Of a stretch of 64,000 nucleotides of DNA, positions 25,801 through 33,524 are shown in pieces (positions within the stretch are counted from its first letter, which is position 1; each line of letters begins with the position of its first letter). The notes under the pieces were generated by a model that saw only the letters and a list, made by a program, of their open reading frames with translations, searched no databases and was not told where the DNA came from. A program made the position numbers and the translations under genes. This stretch comes from Bianquea renquensis. GTDB lineage: Bacteria; Bacillota; Clostridia; Lachnospirales; Bianqueaceae. The stretch is taken from assembly GCF_014384895.1 (NCBI RefSeq), contig NZ_JACRSQ010000003.1:124001-188000 (forward strand), given 5' to 3'.

Positions 25801-26310
25801 CAGCAGATCTGCGGCTTTTTCTTGTCGATGCAAAAAGACGGCACAGAGCAGATCTTCACAGGCGCATAGCCCAGAGAGATTGATCTCAGCTGGAATACCC
25901 GCTTTCATCTCCACGGAATGAATCTGCAACATGCATCCCGTCATATCTGGATGTTCCTCTAAAATCCAATCTGTAAAATATCCCTGCCCCGGTATCCCAA
26001 GGGTATAGTCGCTGAGACTGACGGCAATGCCTCGCTTTTTTGCCTCCTGCATAAACCATCCAAATAGTTCCCACCACGCATCGGAGAATAGATCCGGTTC
26101 ATTTCGCATGGTTAAACCGTATATCAACCCGCCCTTATCGGTATGGCAATAGTTAACCTGCAACCCGCTGATATGATGGTCCTTGACCTGATCCAAATGG
26201 TAGAGAAGCTTATCCCGGTCTAAGGGATCTCCAACCCACCAGTAAAAGGGAACGGTTCCATATCCTGACGGCGGAGTTGAAAAAAATTGTTTGATTTGGT
26301 AGTCGCTCAT
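22894..26310 (-). CDS. GH106-like glycosidase, probable intracellular alpha-L-rhamnosidase
   Basis: 1138 residues. The N-terminus has the block PFYWWVGDPLDRDKLLYHLD, resembling the opening barrel segment of GH106 alpha-L-rhamnosidases and related enzymes. A large TIM-barrel-like region with ESDI, WLEGFHSSGWG and HGFYYSTHG motifs follows. Jelly-roll domains then follow, the last being a GH2-like sugar-binding fold with VYVNGQYAGTR and GDNRLEIEV. No signal peptide is present, so it acts inside the cell on imported oligosaccharides or glycosides. AAAGGAG lies before ATG 26310. Its neighbours are an SGNH hydrolase and a rhamnulokinase/microcompartment locus, which supports rhamnose release. The substrate is inferred. 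Confidence 0.82.
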   Translation of the reverse strand: MSDYQIKQFFSTPPSGYGTVPFYWWVGDPLDRDKLLYHLDQVKDHHISGLQVNYCHTDKGGLIYGLTMRNEPDLFSDAWWELFGWFMQEAKKRGIAVSLSDYTLGIPGQGYFTDWILEEHPDMTGCMLQIHSVEMKAGIPAEINLSGLCACEDLLCAVFLHRQEKAADLLRELSSGIFTYCPDRDGELVLVYRVRKEKSLDPMHPEAGNQVIAKFFHPFEEHFPGECGKGLNFFFSDELEFRIRGNLWNDLFAEEFQRRKGYDIRPVLYQLFRQADQGFIKTRLDYYDVIVQLEEENYFQKVYRWHEERGMVYGCDHGGRGKDVTEFGDYFRTQKYNQGPGCDQPMLESDIIKNKVASSIAHLYQRPRVWLEGFHSSGWGTSSQDLADALARNFVMGHTLLSLHGFYYSTHGSWWEWAPPCNCVRVPYWKDMKQLLAAVERMSYLLSQGVHCAPVAILYPVAAMEGGIEGEVAVETAFSMGESLYSSGIDLDYLDFESLRRAEIAGGALQIAGESYSVVVIPNMRTIRGETIQKLCAFAQAGGKVICVGDFPIFSDLALEGLEEEFRLTGGIIVPPEEAVNRIRSLVQADIVPEQTAEYYTLHRRIDGMDVFMSYGIPKGTRCLYRAFGKPSFWNCQDGKSYALKGEPCPEGTYITMPVWDTEFPIIVFSEEAAEEEFQSLEPVEEIPLEDDVWEFEVKPSLDNRWGDFELPVQEPVVGVLVKEFEDLGMVGEPVPSAVPCERSVRSSFGPYYLAAGPFQTQEQWQQTAERAAQGITEGFAPYEMSMRYGLEQEPGHQGYHGLKGKVTDAYLTVGRLESKRSHMDPQYKPYEEGVGRVFYTTVLSDRDQDAYLLTDSMKPDRLYVNGIEYKGDCHSIPLMKGRNPVVAAYLDCGRTYLLFATSPEAALQPTPYPLAMRWYRNPHILPLDAFGGRYEGQYVHLRFDAPPATESMKLRAQGAVIAYIGGERANVMSDGESQRILIESPKPDATEVHLFIRVEKGHYAGAALEEAVAVTCGVGRIHEGDWSRISGLKAYSGGAWYRKTVHLDSGSQEVLLDLGEVVSSASVYVNGQYAGTRVAAPWTFSIGPWLQKGDNRLEIEVYNTLGNQFEFTPTPYKTGIRSGLLGKVKLWIAEERP

Positions 26311-26436
26311 TGCTACTCCTTTCGCATGCTCTTCAAATCCTCTCGCCTATGGCAATAGACTCCATCCAAATCTATAAAAAACCTCCGGTTCTTCGGATCT
26401 AGGTCCGCCTCACGGCGAACTCTCCTTTAGGATGAA

Positions 26437-26478
26437 ATAGCGGTACAAGCATGTCTGAACAACACTTTGTACCGCTAT
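26437..26478. promoter_or_regulatory. Inverted repeat upstream of the GH106-like gene
   Basis: Perfect 12-bp arms ATAGCGGTACAA (26437-26448) and TTGTACCGCTAT (26467-26478) with an 18-nt gap, in the 251-nt space between the SGNH and GH106-like genes. It has no T-run, so a protein or RNA-structure site is more likely than a terminator. Confidence 0.5.
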
Positions 26479-26561
26479 GAACTCATCTATGTGCAACACC
26501 GTGAAAGGATCGATGGGAATTTTCACTTCCAGTAGCGCCCCCCGGACTGGGGAATTGATGG

Positions 26562-27128
26562 TTACATCAGATTTTTTTCCTTTGCGAGAGCGGTGATGGC
26601 GTCCATTACCTGCTTCGCGCAGGCCTGGATCCCGGCTTCGCTTAGATGAATCTGATCCTCACATATGTATTCCTCCACCTTTGGCAGAACAAGGGAGAAA
26701 AGATCATTGATCCGAACGCCCTCTCGGATCAGCTCCTGACAGACGGTCTGGTTATAGAGACGTATGCGGTTCTGATCGTGGCCCCACATCTTTGGGGAGG
26801 GCGGAGTCGTGGTTGCAAAAATAATATTGGGCGTAATCCTCTTCAGAAGCCGAGCGATCCTGACCATGGTTTCCACATACGTATCAAGAGGGGTAAACGC
26901 ACCATCGCCGAACAGATCGCACGTATCCCACAGGCCATTATTCCAGTGGATAATATCGCTGCCGGCCAGTCCCTCCTTCCATTCATGCAGACCGCGCAGC
27001 GTATACGCAGCGAACCGGCAGTTCTCATCTGGACGGAAGACCGTAAATTGATTTTGCAGCGTCTCCTCGACAACCGGCCCATAGTTGTTAAACATGATTG
27101 AATCACCCAAAAGTGAGAGCTTCGCCAT
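26562..27128 (-). CDS. SGNH/GDSL-type hydrolase, possible sugar esterase
   Basis: 188 residues. Family blocks are present: block I LSLLGDSI with the nucleophile Ser, block III-like WNNGLWD, and block V CEDQIHLSEAG with the Asp-x2-His pair. There is no signal peptide. This compact form resembles acetylxylan or rhamnogalacturonan acetyl esterases, so it may deacetylate imported glycosides before the GH106-like enzyme acts. A perfect promoter lies at 27169-27197 and AGGAGG precedes ATG 27128. The ester substrate is unknown. Confidence 0.88.
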   Translation of the reverse strand: MAKLSLLGDSIMFNNYGPVVEETLQNQFTVFRPDENCRFAAYTLRGLHEWKEGLAGSDIIHWNNGLWDTCDLFGDGAFTPLDTYVETMVRIARLLKRITPNIIFATTTPPSPKMWGHDQNRIRLYNQTVCQELIREGVRINDLFSLVLPKVEEYICEDQIHLSEAGIQACAKQVMDAITALAKEKNLM

Positions 27129-27168
27129 ATAGAATCCTCCTGGTATCGGAATTATGCAATGCGTGTCT

Positions 27169-27197
27169 ATTATACTGCGCTATAAATACTTTGTCAA
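27169..27197 (-). promoter_or_regulatory. Perfect consensus promoter of the SGNH-GH106 unit
   Basis: TTGACA (27192-27197), 17-nt spacer, TATAAT (27169-27174) on the minus strand. GCTATAA (27179-27185) and TTATAGC (27202-27208) flank the -35 box as an inverted repeat, a likely repressor site for the upstream XRE protein. Confidence 0.88.
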
Positions 27198-27254
27198 TTT
27201 ATTATAGCGGGGTTGCGGAAAAAATTCCATCGGTTCGAGGGGAAATTCAGATTT

Positions 27255-27596
27255 TTATAGCGTCTTATCCTGATTCGTCTGAATCAGCTTCTCATACTTT
27301 TCGATGACCTTGTTCAAATCTCGGAACAATCTAGCGCCATACATATCCATGGGATTGCCCCCAGTCCGATGCGTCGTCCGGCCGCAAAGGTAGTCGATGG
27401 TGACTCTGTAAAAATCGGCCAATGCCGTCAGCTTTTGAACATCGGGGGTTCTAGTCTCTCTTTCGTAATTGGAATAGGCGCCCGCCTCGACTCCGATGGC
27501 GTTGGCAACCTCCTCCTGGGTTAGGCCCTGCTCATCCCGGAGTTCCTTCAGTCTCTTTCCAAGATTCTCTACTTTCTTCTCTCCATCTGTTGCCAT
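27255..27596 (-). CDS. XRE-family regulator of the glycosidase genes
   Basis: 113 residues. A Cro/C1-type helix-turn-helix (LKELRDEQGLTQEEVANAIG, VEAGAYSNYERETRTPDVQKL, LADFYRVTIDYLCG) precedes a C-terminal helix of about 40 residues. AGGAGGGCG precedes ATG 27596. It is followed by the SGNH and GH106-like genes on the same strand. Its own promoter carries a perfect ATTTCAG-GG-CTGAAAT palindrome in the spacer, consistent with autoregulation. Control of the downstream genes is inference from position. Confidence 0.9.
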   Translation of the reverse strand: MATDGEKKVENLGKRLKELRDEQGLTQEEVANAIGVEAGAYSNYERETRTPDVQKLTALADFYRVTIDYLCGRTTHRTGGNPMDMYGARLFRDLNKVIEKYEKLIQTNQDKTL

Positions 27597-27635
27597 TTTA
27601 TCGCCCTCCTATCAACATATCGTCGAATACTACTG

Positions 27636-27664
27636 TACCATATTTCAGGGCTGAAATCTGTCAA
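27636..27664 (-). promoter_or_regulatory. Promoter of the XRE gene with palindrome in the spacer
   Basis: TTGACA (27659-27664) with a TATGGT-like -10 about 16 nt downstream. The 16-bp palindrome ATTTCAGGGCTGAAAT (27642-27657) fills the spacer, a typical repressor site. Confidence 0.6.
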
Positions 27665-27756
27665 GGCGACAATTTGTATTATGATTTAAACAGAATGTCA
27701 ATTTTAAAGTAAAATTTGTAGTAATCCGCAATTTTTTACATTATTTCCCATTTTCT

Positions 27757-27784
27757 AAAAAAATAGCCCATACTCAGCAGTATG
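27757..27784 (-). terminator. Terminator of the microcompartment operon
   Basis: CATACT-GCTG-AGTATG stem followed by a run of seven T on the minus strand, about 50 nt after the last shell gene. Confidence 0.65.
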
Positions 27785-27834
27785 AACCACTTTTTCATGT
27801 TCTATTCCATCCAGGCCGAAACCCCCGGAACTTC

Positions 27835-28386
27835 TCAGCCGAGAATCGACTCCCACAGCTTCTGGTCCGGATTGGGGATCAGCGATGTGTCGATCAATTT
27901 TTCCTTCACCCGGCTGTCCTTAACCGCAGCTTCAACCGATGCCTGGACTGCCGCGACCTCTCCTGTAAACAGAACGTAGGCTTTGCCACCCAGCTCTCTC
28001 GCCAATCCAACTTTTACAACATCGGATTGCGCTGCTTTTGCCCCTTGATCTGCGGCAACCAATGCGGAGGGCACGGACCACGTCTCGACAACGCCCATGG
28101 CCTCAACTTCTTGGAAGCGATATTCGCCTTTCAGTGCGGAAAACACATGGTCATGAGGATTTCCCAGCAAGAAACTATCCACGAGAAAGTCCCCATACTC
28201 GCGCCGCCCCCGCTCTAAGGAAGCCGTCACGGCGGCAATCCCGCCTTGTATGAGAACGATAAACTTTCCAGGACAAATAGGCTTCGCAATCACCAGTTCA
28301 ACCTCTGCGGTCTTGACCATTGTATCCGCCGCGGAAAATCCTTTTGCGATGGACTTCAGCTCCAACATCCCTAGCGCACGTAACAC
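27835..28386 (-). CDS. pduT: Tandem-domain BMC shell protein, PduT type
   Basis: 183 residues with two fused BMC domains (1-90 LGMLELKSIAKGFSAAD; 94-180 AMGVVETWSVPSALVAAD). Such proteins form pseudohexameric trimers in the microcompartment shell. Cys38 in KPICPGK is at the position that binds the 4Fe-4S cluster in PduT, suggesting electron or cluster transfer across the shell. The start is GTG 28386 with GGAGG 9 nt upstream. It is the last gene of the operon, before a terminator. No pduS-like electron-transfer flavoprotein gene is found in the window, which leaves the partner of the cluster open. Confidence 0.93.
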   Translation of the reverse strand: MLRALGMLELKSIAKGFSAADTMVKTAEVELVIAKPICPGKFIVLIQGGIAAVTASLERGRREYGDFLVDSFLLGNPHDHVFSALKGEYRFQEVEAMGVVETWSVPSALVAADQGAKAAQSDVVKVGLARELGGKAYVLFTGEVAAVQASVEAAVKDSRVKEKLIDTSLIPNPDQKLWESILG

Positions 28387-28401
28387 GTAAGCCTACCTCC
28401 A

Positions 28402-28686
28402 TTATGATTCTCGAATATAAATCTCGTCCGGATTGTCGACAATGCCCACGATTGCTGCATCCACCGATGCATTCAACGCGGAGGCTTCCATCCGCGCTGC
28501 ACTGCCGAGGGCAACCAGCACCAAATCCCCAATTCCGGCGCCCGTCTGGTCAACCGCCACGAGGCGGCGATGTCCATCCTTCATCTGGTCGAGTGTCTCC
28601 ACAATCATAAATTTGTTTCCGATCAGATTACTATTTTTTCTTGTCGCCACCACGGTTCCGATCACCTTTGCTATAAGCACTTCCAT
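28402..28686 (-). CDS. pduN: BMC pentameric vertex protein (EutN/PduN/CcmL family)
   Basis: 94 residues, typical for the vertex proteins that close the icosahedral corners. Seen are the N-terminal strand MEVLIAKVIGTVVATRK, then GAGIGDLVLVALGSAAR and the C-terminal AIVGIVDNPDEIYI. The ATG at 28686 is only 2-3 nt from GGAGG, with GTG just before, so the exact start or strength of translation is odd. Vertex proteins are needed in few copies, and weak initiation would suit that. It lies between pduL and pduT. Confidence 0.93.
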   Translation of the reverse strand: MEVLIAKVIGTVVATRKNSNLIGNKFMIVETLDQMKDGHRRLVAVDQTGAGIGDLVLVALGSAARMEASALNASVDAAIVGIVDNPDEIYIRES

Positions 28687-28745
28687 CACCTCCGGCCATA
28701 TGGGTCCACCATCTTGCTAACCAAATGTCATCCCAAAAATGGGAG

Positions 28746-29396
28746 TCAAACAATAACCGGCAGCTTAGAGCCATTGGCAATTCCAAGGCCGTTCGCCTCA
28801 TCGGTATCGATATGCATTTCCGTTGTAAAGCTCTTGTCGACGCGGACTGGAACCTCTTCCAGCAGTCCCCCTCTGGCGCCTGGAGCCTGCACAGAGACCA
28901 CCTGTTTATCATGGACGCCGAACGCCGCGGCATCCTCCGGCGACATGTGAATATGTCGTTTTGCCACGATACAGCCTTCCTTAAGCGATACGGCTCCCTT
29001 AGGTCCCACGATGACGATCGGCGCGGATCCCTTCAAATCTCCAGATAGGCGCACCGGGGCCTTCACGCCGAGCCGGATACAATCCGTGGCGGATACCTCC
29101 ACCTGGGTCTGACTCCTCAGGGGCCCCAACACGCGGACATTTTCGATGGGGCGCAGTTTCAGCCCGATGATCGTGACGGTCTCCTTGGCGGCAAACTGAC
29201 CACCCATCAGCTCCTTCATAGGAGTCAGCTCTGAACCTGCGCCAAACAGAATATCCATATGTTCCCGGCAGAGATGAAGGTGACGGGCTGACACGCCGAC
29301 CTTGACGGATCTCTCCTCGCCGGCCGCCGTGGGCTGGCCCTTTAACTGTTCCAGAATCTGTGCTACGACCGCATTTACGATTGCTTCATTGTTCAA
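28746..29396 (-). CDS. pduL: Phosphate propanoyltransferase (PduL) with N-terminal targeting helix
   Basis: About 216 residues. The protein converts propionyl-CoA and phosphate to propionyl-phosphate and CoA inside the microcompartment. The N-terminal helix (EAIVNAVVAQILEQL) is a typical encapsulation peptide, followed by a linker. Two beta-barrel domains carry the zinc-binding histidines SARHLHL, KRHIHM and MHIDTDEAN. The start is either TTG 29396, which has a GGTGA site, or GTG 29405. No propionate kinase gene is nearby, so a housekeeping acetate kinase may finish the ATP-yielding step. Confidence 0.95.
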   Translation of the reverse strand: MNNEAIVNAVVAQILEQLKGQPTAAGEERSVKVGVSARHLHLCREHMDILFGAGSELTPMKELMGGQFAAKETVTIIGLKLRPIENVRVLGPLRSQTQVEVSATDCIRLGVKAPVRLSGDLKGSAPIVIVGPKGAVSLKEGCIVAKRHIHMSPEDAAAFGVHDKQVVSVQAPGARGGLLEEVPVRVDKSFTTEMHIDTDEANGLGIANGSKLPVIV

Positions 29397-29475
29397 TAGA
29401 CTCACCTTCTTTGCAGATTCACGGACGCCTCCGAGGCCGGGGGCGTCCGCTGTCCATTCTAACGCCTTCTACTGA

Positions 29476-29748
29476 TTAGTCCAAAGTCGGAAGAATTTTC
29501 TCTACATCGCTGTGAGGTCTGGGGATGACATGTACGGCAATAATCTCGCCCAGGTTCTGCGCTGCATTTGCGCCGGCTTCTGTGGCGGCTTTGACAGCTC
29601 CCACATCCCCGCGGATCATGACCGATACCAGTCCCGATCCGATCTTCTCGGTTCCAATCAGGACTACATTTGCCGCCTTGACCATGGCATCTGCCGCCTC
29701 AATCGCTGCTACCAAACCTCTTGTCTCAACCATTCCTAATGCTTCCAT
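29476..29748 (-). CDS. BMC-H shell protein, PduA/EutM-like
   Basis: 90 residues, a single BMC domain forming hexameric shell tiles. MEALGMVETRGLVAAIEAAD and the pore-facing KIGSGLVSV are typical for PduA/PduJ/EutM. It differs from the paralogue at 30114-30389 at only about 12 of 90 positions, pointing to a recent tandem duplication. AAGGAGG precedes ATG 29748; a longer reading would overlap the upstream shell gene. Confidence 0.95.
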   Translation of the reverse strand: MEALGMVETRGLVAAIEAADAMVKAANVVLIGTEKIGSGLVSVMIRGDVGAVKAATEAGANAAQNLGEIIAVHVIPRPHSDVEKILPTLD

Positions 29749-29767
29749 TGTGTGATCCTCCTTATTT

Positions 29768-30064
29768 TTAGTCGTCAAAAGTGAAATGATATTTACTTGC
29801 ACTGATTTCAATCTGTTTCATAACCTCCGGGTGCGGATTAGGGATAACCGCAGCGGCAGCGTACTTTCGTATGGTGCCCGCCTTGGCTGCCTCGATGGCC
29901 GCCGTGACGGCGGAAACCTCGCCCTGGATGACGATGGTTACAAGCCATCCCCCTAACTTTTTCTCCCAGGTTAGAAACTTGACATTGGCGGTCTTTAACA
30001 TGATGTCTGTGGCCGCCAACGCGGGTACGTATCCTTGAAGCTCAAACAATCCTATGGCTTGCAT
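29768..30064 (-). CDS. BMC-H shell protein, divergent
   Basis: 98 residues, one BMC domain (MQAIGLFELQGYVPALAATD, then LGGWLVTIVIQGEVSAV). The pore loop region reads EKKLGGWLV, bulkier and more charged than in the PduA-like paralogues, so it may have different permeability. A short C-terminal tail (ISASKYHFTFDD) extends it. The start is ATG 30064, with GATGAGG upstream, rather than the longer frame from 30097. Confidence 0.92.
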   Translation of the reverse strand: MQAIGLFELQGYVPALAATDIMLKTANVKFLTWEKKLGGWLVTIVIQGEVSAVTAAIEAAKAGTIRKYAAAAVIPNPHPEVMKQIEISASKYHFTFDD

Positions 30065-30113
30065 CTTCCTCATCCTTTCCTTTCGATGCCTGTACAAGCA
30101 GACAAGAAAAAGA

Positions 30114-30389
<276 letters not shown>

Positions 30390-30503
30390 CGCAAAAATCC
30401 TCCTTTGGGAATTTCGTTTTGATTATACATGATTTTGTCACATTCTGCAACTATTGGTTCCACATTTGCTTTGGGTTCTTTCTCCCCTGTCCAATACCGG
30501 TTG

Positions 30504-30851
30504 TCAGAACCGCTCCTTCGCCGGCGCCTCGCCGGGAGGCGCTGCTTTTCCTAAACAGCTGATCCGCAACATATCCTCCGTATTTTCATCCGGTCTGGGT
30601 ATGATGTATTTGGAGTACACGCCTGTCTGCGCCATCGCTGCCGCCTCTGCCGCTTCCATGGCGGACTCCACATCCGCCACAGACCCCCGGAACTTAATGC
30701 AAACCAGCAATGGCACCGGAAGCGCATCCGCATTGGCCGGTTTGTTCTTATCCATGGCTTCGATGGTGACATTGCCAGCTTTACAGCCCGCATCCGCCGC
30801 CACCATGGCACAGACAAGTCCAAACACTTCCAACATTCCCACTGCTTCCAT
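30504..30851 (-). CDS. BMC-H shell protein with C-terminal extension
   Basis: 115 residues. The BMC domain begins MEAVGMLEVFGLVCAMVAAD, and a 15-residue Pro/Ala-rich tail follows it. A Cys pair (C14 and C23) and the MDKNKPAN insertion set it apart from the PduA-like paralogues. It may act as a specialised pore or edge protein. The start is ATG 30851 with GAGGAG. It starts 11 nt after the alcohol dehydrogenase stop. Confidence 0.92.
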   Translation of the reverse strand: MEAVGMLEVFGLVCAMVAADAGCKAGNVTIEAMDKNKPANADALPVPLLVCIKFRGSVADVESAMEAAEAAAMAQTGVYSKYIIPRPDENTEDMLRISCLGKAAPPGEAPAKERF

Positions 30852-30862
30852 GTGCAATCTCC

Positions 30863-32083
30863 TCAATTTTTATTGATATAGGCGATCTTGATGCCCAGCT
30901 GTTTCATATTGGTATCCATAGCCTCATTCATCTGATCCAGGCTGTACTCATGGGTGATCAGCTCCTCGATTGGCAGCCCGATTCCAACAGCCCTGCGGAG
31001 GAAATCAAAGGTAATCGGGTAGTCGCTGACCTTGTATGTCCAGGATCCCACCATGGTGATCTCCTTTTTGCAGATGTCGTGATGGGGATTGATGCTACAG
31101 CATCCGTTGTCAACAAAGAATCCGATCTCCGCCAAACCGCCGCCTCTCTTGACAAACTTCCACACGTTGGAGGCCGCCGCAGGCACGCCTGTACACTGGA
31201 AGGCGAAATCCGCTCCCCGCCCGCTTGTGAGTTCCTTTAGGCGGCGAACCTGCTCGTCCAGATCCTTGTAATTTTTAAAGTTCATGGTGTATTTCGCGCC
31301 AAACCGCTTTGCCATCTGCAAGCGTTTCTCATCCCCGTCGATGGCGATGATGTTCTCAACGCCCATGGTCCGGATGACAGCCAGCAACATCAGTCCGATG
31401 GGACCCAAGCCTTGAATGGCTACGTTAGAATTGAAGGTCAGCAGACCCGTTGACTTAGCGCGCTCTACAGCGTGAACCACAACCGCTGCAGGCTCGATCA
31501 GGAGCCGCAGTTTCAGGCTCATGTCGTTGACTTTAAAAAATGTGGAACCTTTGCGGATGACCAGGTATTCACTGAACCAACCGTTAAAGTGATAATGATC
31601 GTCCTCCGGCATTAAGCCGTAAATTCCAGAATTCTCGCACAGATTATCCTTTTCCCTCATATTCAGGCAGGCATCACATTTGCCACAGGGGATCGTACAG
31701 GTGACGATCTTGTCTCCCAACGCGAGAGGCTTTCCGGTCGTATCCTGCGTAATGTTCTTTCCCATCTTGACAATCTGTCCGCTTCCCTCGTGTCCAAGGA
31801 CAACGGGAATCAGCCCAAAGGGATCATTTTTGTACTCATGGACATCGGTACCGCAGATGCCACATCCTTCAACCTTGACTAACATTTCATCGTCGCCAAT
31901 CTCCGGAATGTCAAATTCCTTCACCTCAATCTTTCGAAGGTCCGTCATCATGGCAACCTTTGCTCTCTTCGGTATCGAAAAGCTCTGGGGGGCTGTCTGC
32001 TTCCTGCCATCCGGCTTCTGATCCCCCATCTGGGACAGAACCTGCTGGACAATCTTTTCAATGTCCACTTGATTAATATCCAT
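30863..32083 (-). CDS. Zinc-dependent MDR alcohol dehydrogenase with encapsulation peptide
   Basis: 406 residues. An N-terminal helix (VDIEKIVQQVLSQM, residues 6-19) and a linker to about 38 are typical microcompartment targeting tags. The enzyme body has catalytic zinc ligands in GCGICGTD and GHEGSG. It also has a structural zinc lobe (PCGKCDACLNMREKDNLC) and the NAD(P) loop GLGPIG. In Pdu compartments the aldehyde-reducing enzyme is usually the iron-type PduQ. This zinc enzyme probably regenerates NAD+ by making 1-propanol, or reduces lactaldehyde to 1,2-propanediol. AAAGGAG precedes ATG 32083. Substrate is inferred from context. Confidence 0.9.
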   Translation of the reverse strand: MDINQVDIEKIVQQVLSQMGDQKPDGRKQTAPQSFSIPKRAKVAMMTDLRKIEVKEFDIPEIGDDEMLVKVEGCGICGTDVHEYKNDPFGLIPVVLGHEGSGQIVKMGKNITQDTTGKPLALGDKIVTCTIPCGKCDACLNMREKDNLCENSGIYGLMPEDDHYHFNGWFSEYLVIRKGSTFFKVNDMSLKLRLLIEPAAVVVHAVERAKSTGLLTFNSNVAIQGLGPIGLMLLAVIRTMGVENIIAIDGDEKRLQMAKRFGAKYTMNFKNYKDLDEQVRRLKELTSGRGADFAFQCTGVPAAASNVWKFVKRGGGLAEIGFFVDNGCCSINPHHDICKKEITMVGSWTYKVSDYPITFDFLRRAVGIGLPIEELITHEYSLDQMNEAMDTNMKQLGIKIAYINKN

Positions 32084-32100
32084 CTATATCCTCTCCTTTC

Positions 32101-33507
32101 TCATCGAATGCAAAGCGCATCGGTCATAACACAGCGTCTGGATTTTGTAAATGTCTTGGCAGAGGTCAATCCTTCGCCGGTCCGGCTGGCGATGGTGAAG
32201 GTCGGGAATCCTTCGCCGCCAAACCCGAGGGCCGCATAGGATGGACCATTCTTGACAAAGATCGCGGTGTCGATCATCTGGCCAAACTGTGTCAAGTGAT
32301 CCACGTTTTTGGAGTGCATATGGGCGGAATGGCGGTTCCCGTGTTCCAGGCGAACTCCCATTTCCATAGCTGACTGCGCATCCTTGGCCCGAACGATCCC
32401 CAGGATCGGCATCATCAGTTCCGTCTGCACTAGGATATGTTCCTCTTCCGCCTCAAAAATGATACACTTAACGCTGGCGTCGGCGTCAATCCCCAGCGCA
32501 TTCAGGAATTTGTAGGCGTCGCGTCCCACCCAGTCGCGGGATACGATCTGCTTGCCCTTCTTGTTCGTAGTCAAAACCATCTCCGCCAGCTTGTCGATGA
32601 GCGCTTTGTCCGTGAGCCGGTAGGCTCCGCACTGCTCCATGTAAAACATCAATTCGTCCGCCACTTTATCCACAACGACAACCTCTTTTTCTGCGATACA
32701 GGGAAGATTGTTGTCCAGGGTGGCGCCGTTGATGATGTCCTCCGCCGCTTTGCGGATGTCAGCTGTCTCGTCCACGACCACGGGCGGATTTCCGGCTCCA
32801 GCGCCGATGGCGCGTTTTCCTGTGGAGAGAACCGCCGTCACAACGCCTGGCCCCCCAGTGGCGACTAAGAGCGGGATCACCGGACTTTTATACATGATGT
32901 CTGCTGTCTCCAGCGTGGGCTTCCGAACCGTCGTCGCAATATTGGCTGGCCCCCCCGCCGCTATAGAAGCCTGGTTGACAAGCTGCACAGCAAAGCTGGA
33001 GACGCCGATGGCACTGGGATGCGGGTTGAAGACGACACTGTTGCCGGCCGCCAGCATCCCGATAGAATTGCAGAGCACTGTCTCACTGGGATTGGTGGAA
33101 GGGGTAATGGCGCCGATGACGCCGAAAGGGCCTTGCTCCACCAAAGTCAGTCCCCTGTCTCCAGACCAGGCGATAGTGGAGAGATCCTCCGTTCCCGGTG
33201 TCTTTTCCGCAACCAGCTGATGTTTGATGATCTTGTGGCCTATGTTTCCCATTCCCGTTTCCGCCACGCCCATCTCCGCCAGCTTCTGTAGATTCTCCAT
33301 GGTCAGCTTTCGTATATTGGCAATGATTTTCTCACGGAATTCCAAAGGCATCCTTCGGATTTCCTTTTGTGCCCGAGCGCTGGCGGCAATGGCGTCTTCC
33401 ATTTTGTCGTACACGCCCGTCTCTTCTTGTTGCGAAGGAGTCAAGTCACCCATCCGCGCTAACACACTGCGGACGAGCTCCTGCAACTCTTTTTCTGATA
33501 CAGCCAA
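32101..33507 (-). CDS. pduP: CoA-acylating propionaldehyde dehydrogenase
   Basis: 468 residues, the usual length. It oxidises propionaldehyde with NAD+ and CoA to propionyl-CoA. The N-terminal encapsulation helix (SEKELQELVRSVLARM) precedes the aldehyde dehydrogenase fold, with ITPSTNPSET in the cofactor region, GAGAGN and the catalytic Cys270 in NNLPCIAEKE. The start is TTG 33507 with GGAGG 7 nt upstream. It lies between pduO and the alcohol dehydrogenase, which could recycle the NAD+ inside the shell. Confidence 0.96.
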   Translation of the reverse strand: MAVSEKELQELVRSVLARMGDLTPSQQEETGVYDKMEDAIAASARAQKEIRRMPLEFREKIIANIRKLTMENLQKLAEMGVAETGMGNIGHKIIKHQLVAEKTPGTEDLSTIAWSGDRGLTLVEQGPFGVIGAITPSTNPSETVLCNSIGMLAAGNSVVFNPHPSAIGVSSFAVQLVNQASIAAGGPANIATTVRKPTLETADIMYKSPVIPLLVATGGPGVVTAVLSTGKRAIGAGAGNPPVVVDETADIRKAAEDIINGATLDNNLPCIAEKEVVVVDKVADELMFYMEQCGAYRLTDKALIDKLAEMVLTTNKKGKQIVSRDWVGRDAYKFLNALGIDADASVKCIIFEAEEEHILVQTELMMPILGIVRAKDAQSAMEMGVRLEHGNRHSAHMHSKNVDHLTQFGQMIDTAIFVKNGPSYAALGFGGEGFPTFTIASRTGEGLTSAKTFTKSRRCVMTDALCIR

Positions 33508-33524
33508 GGGTATTCCTCCTTTTG

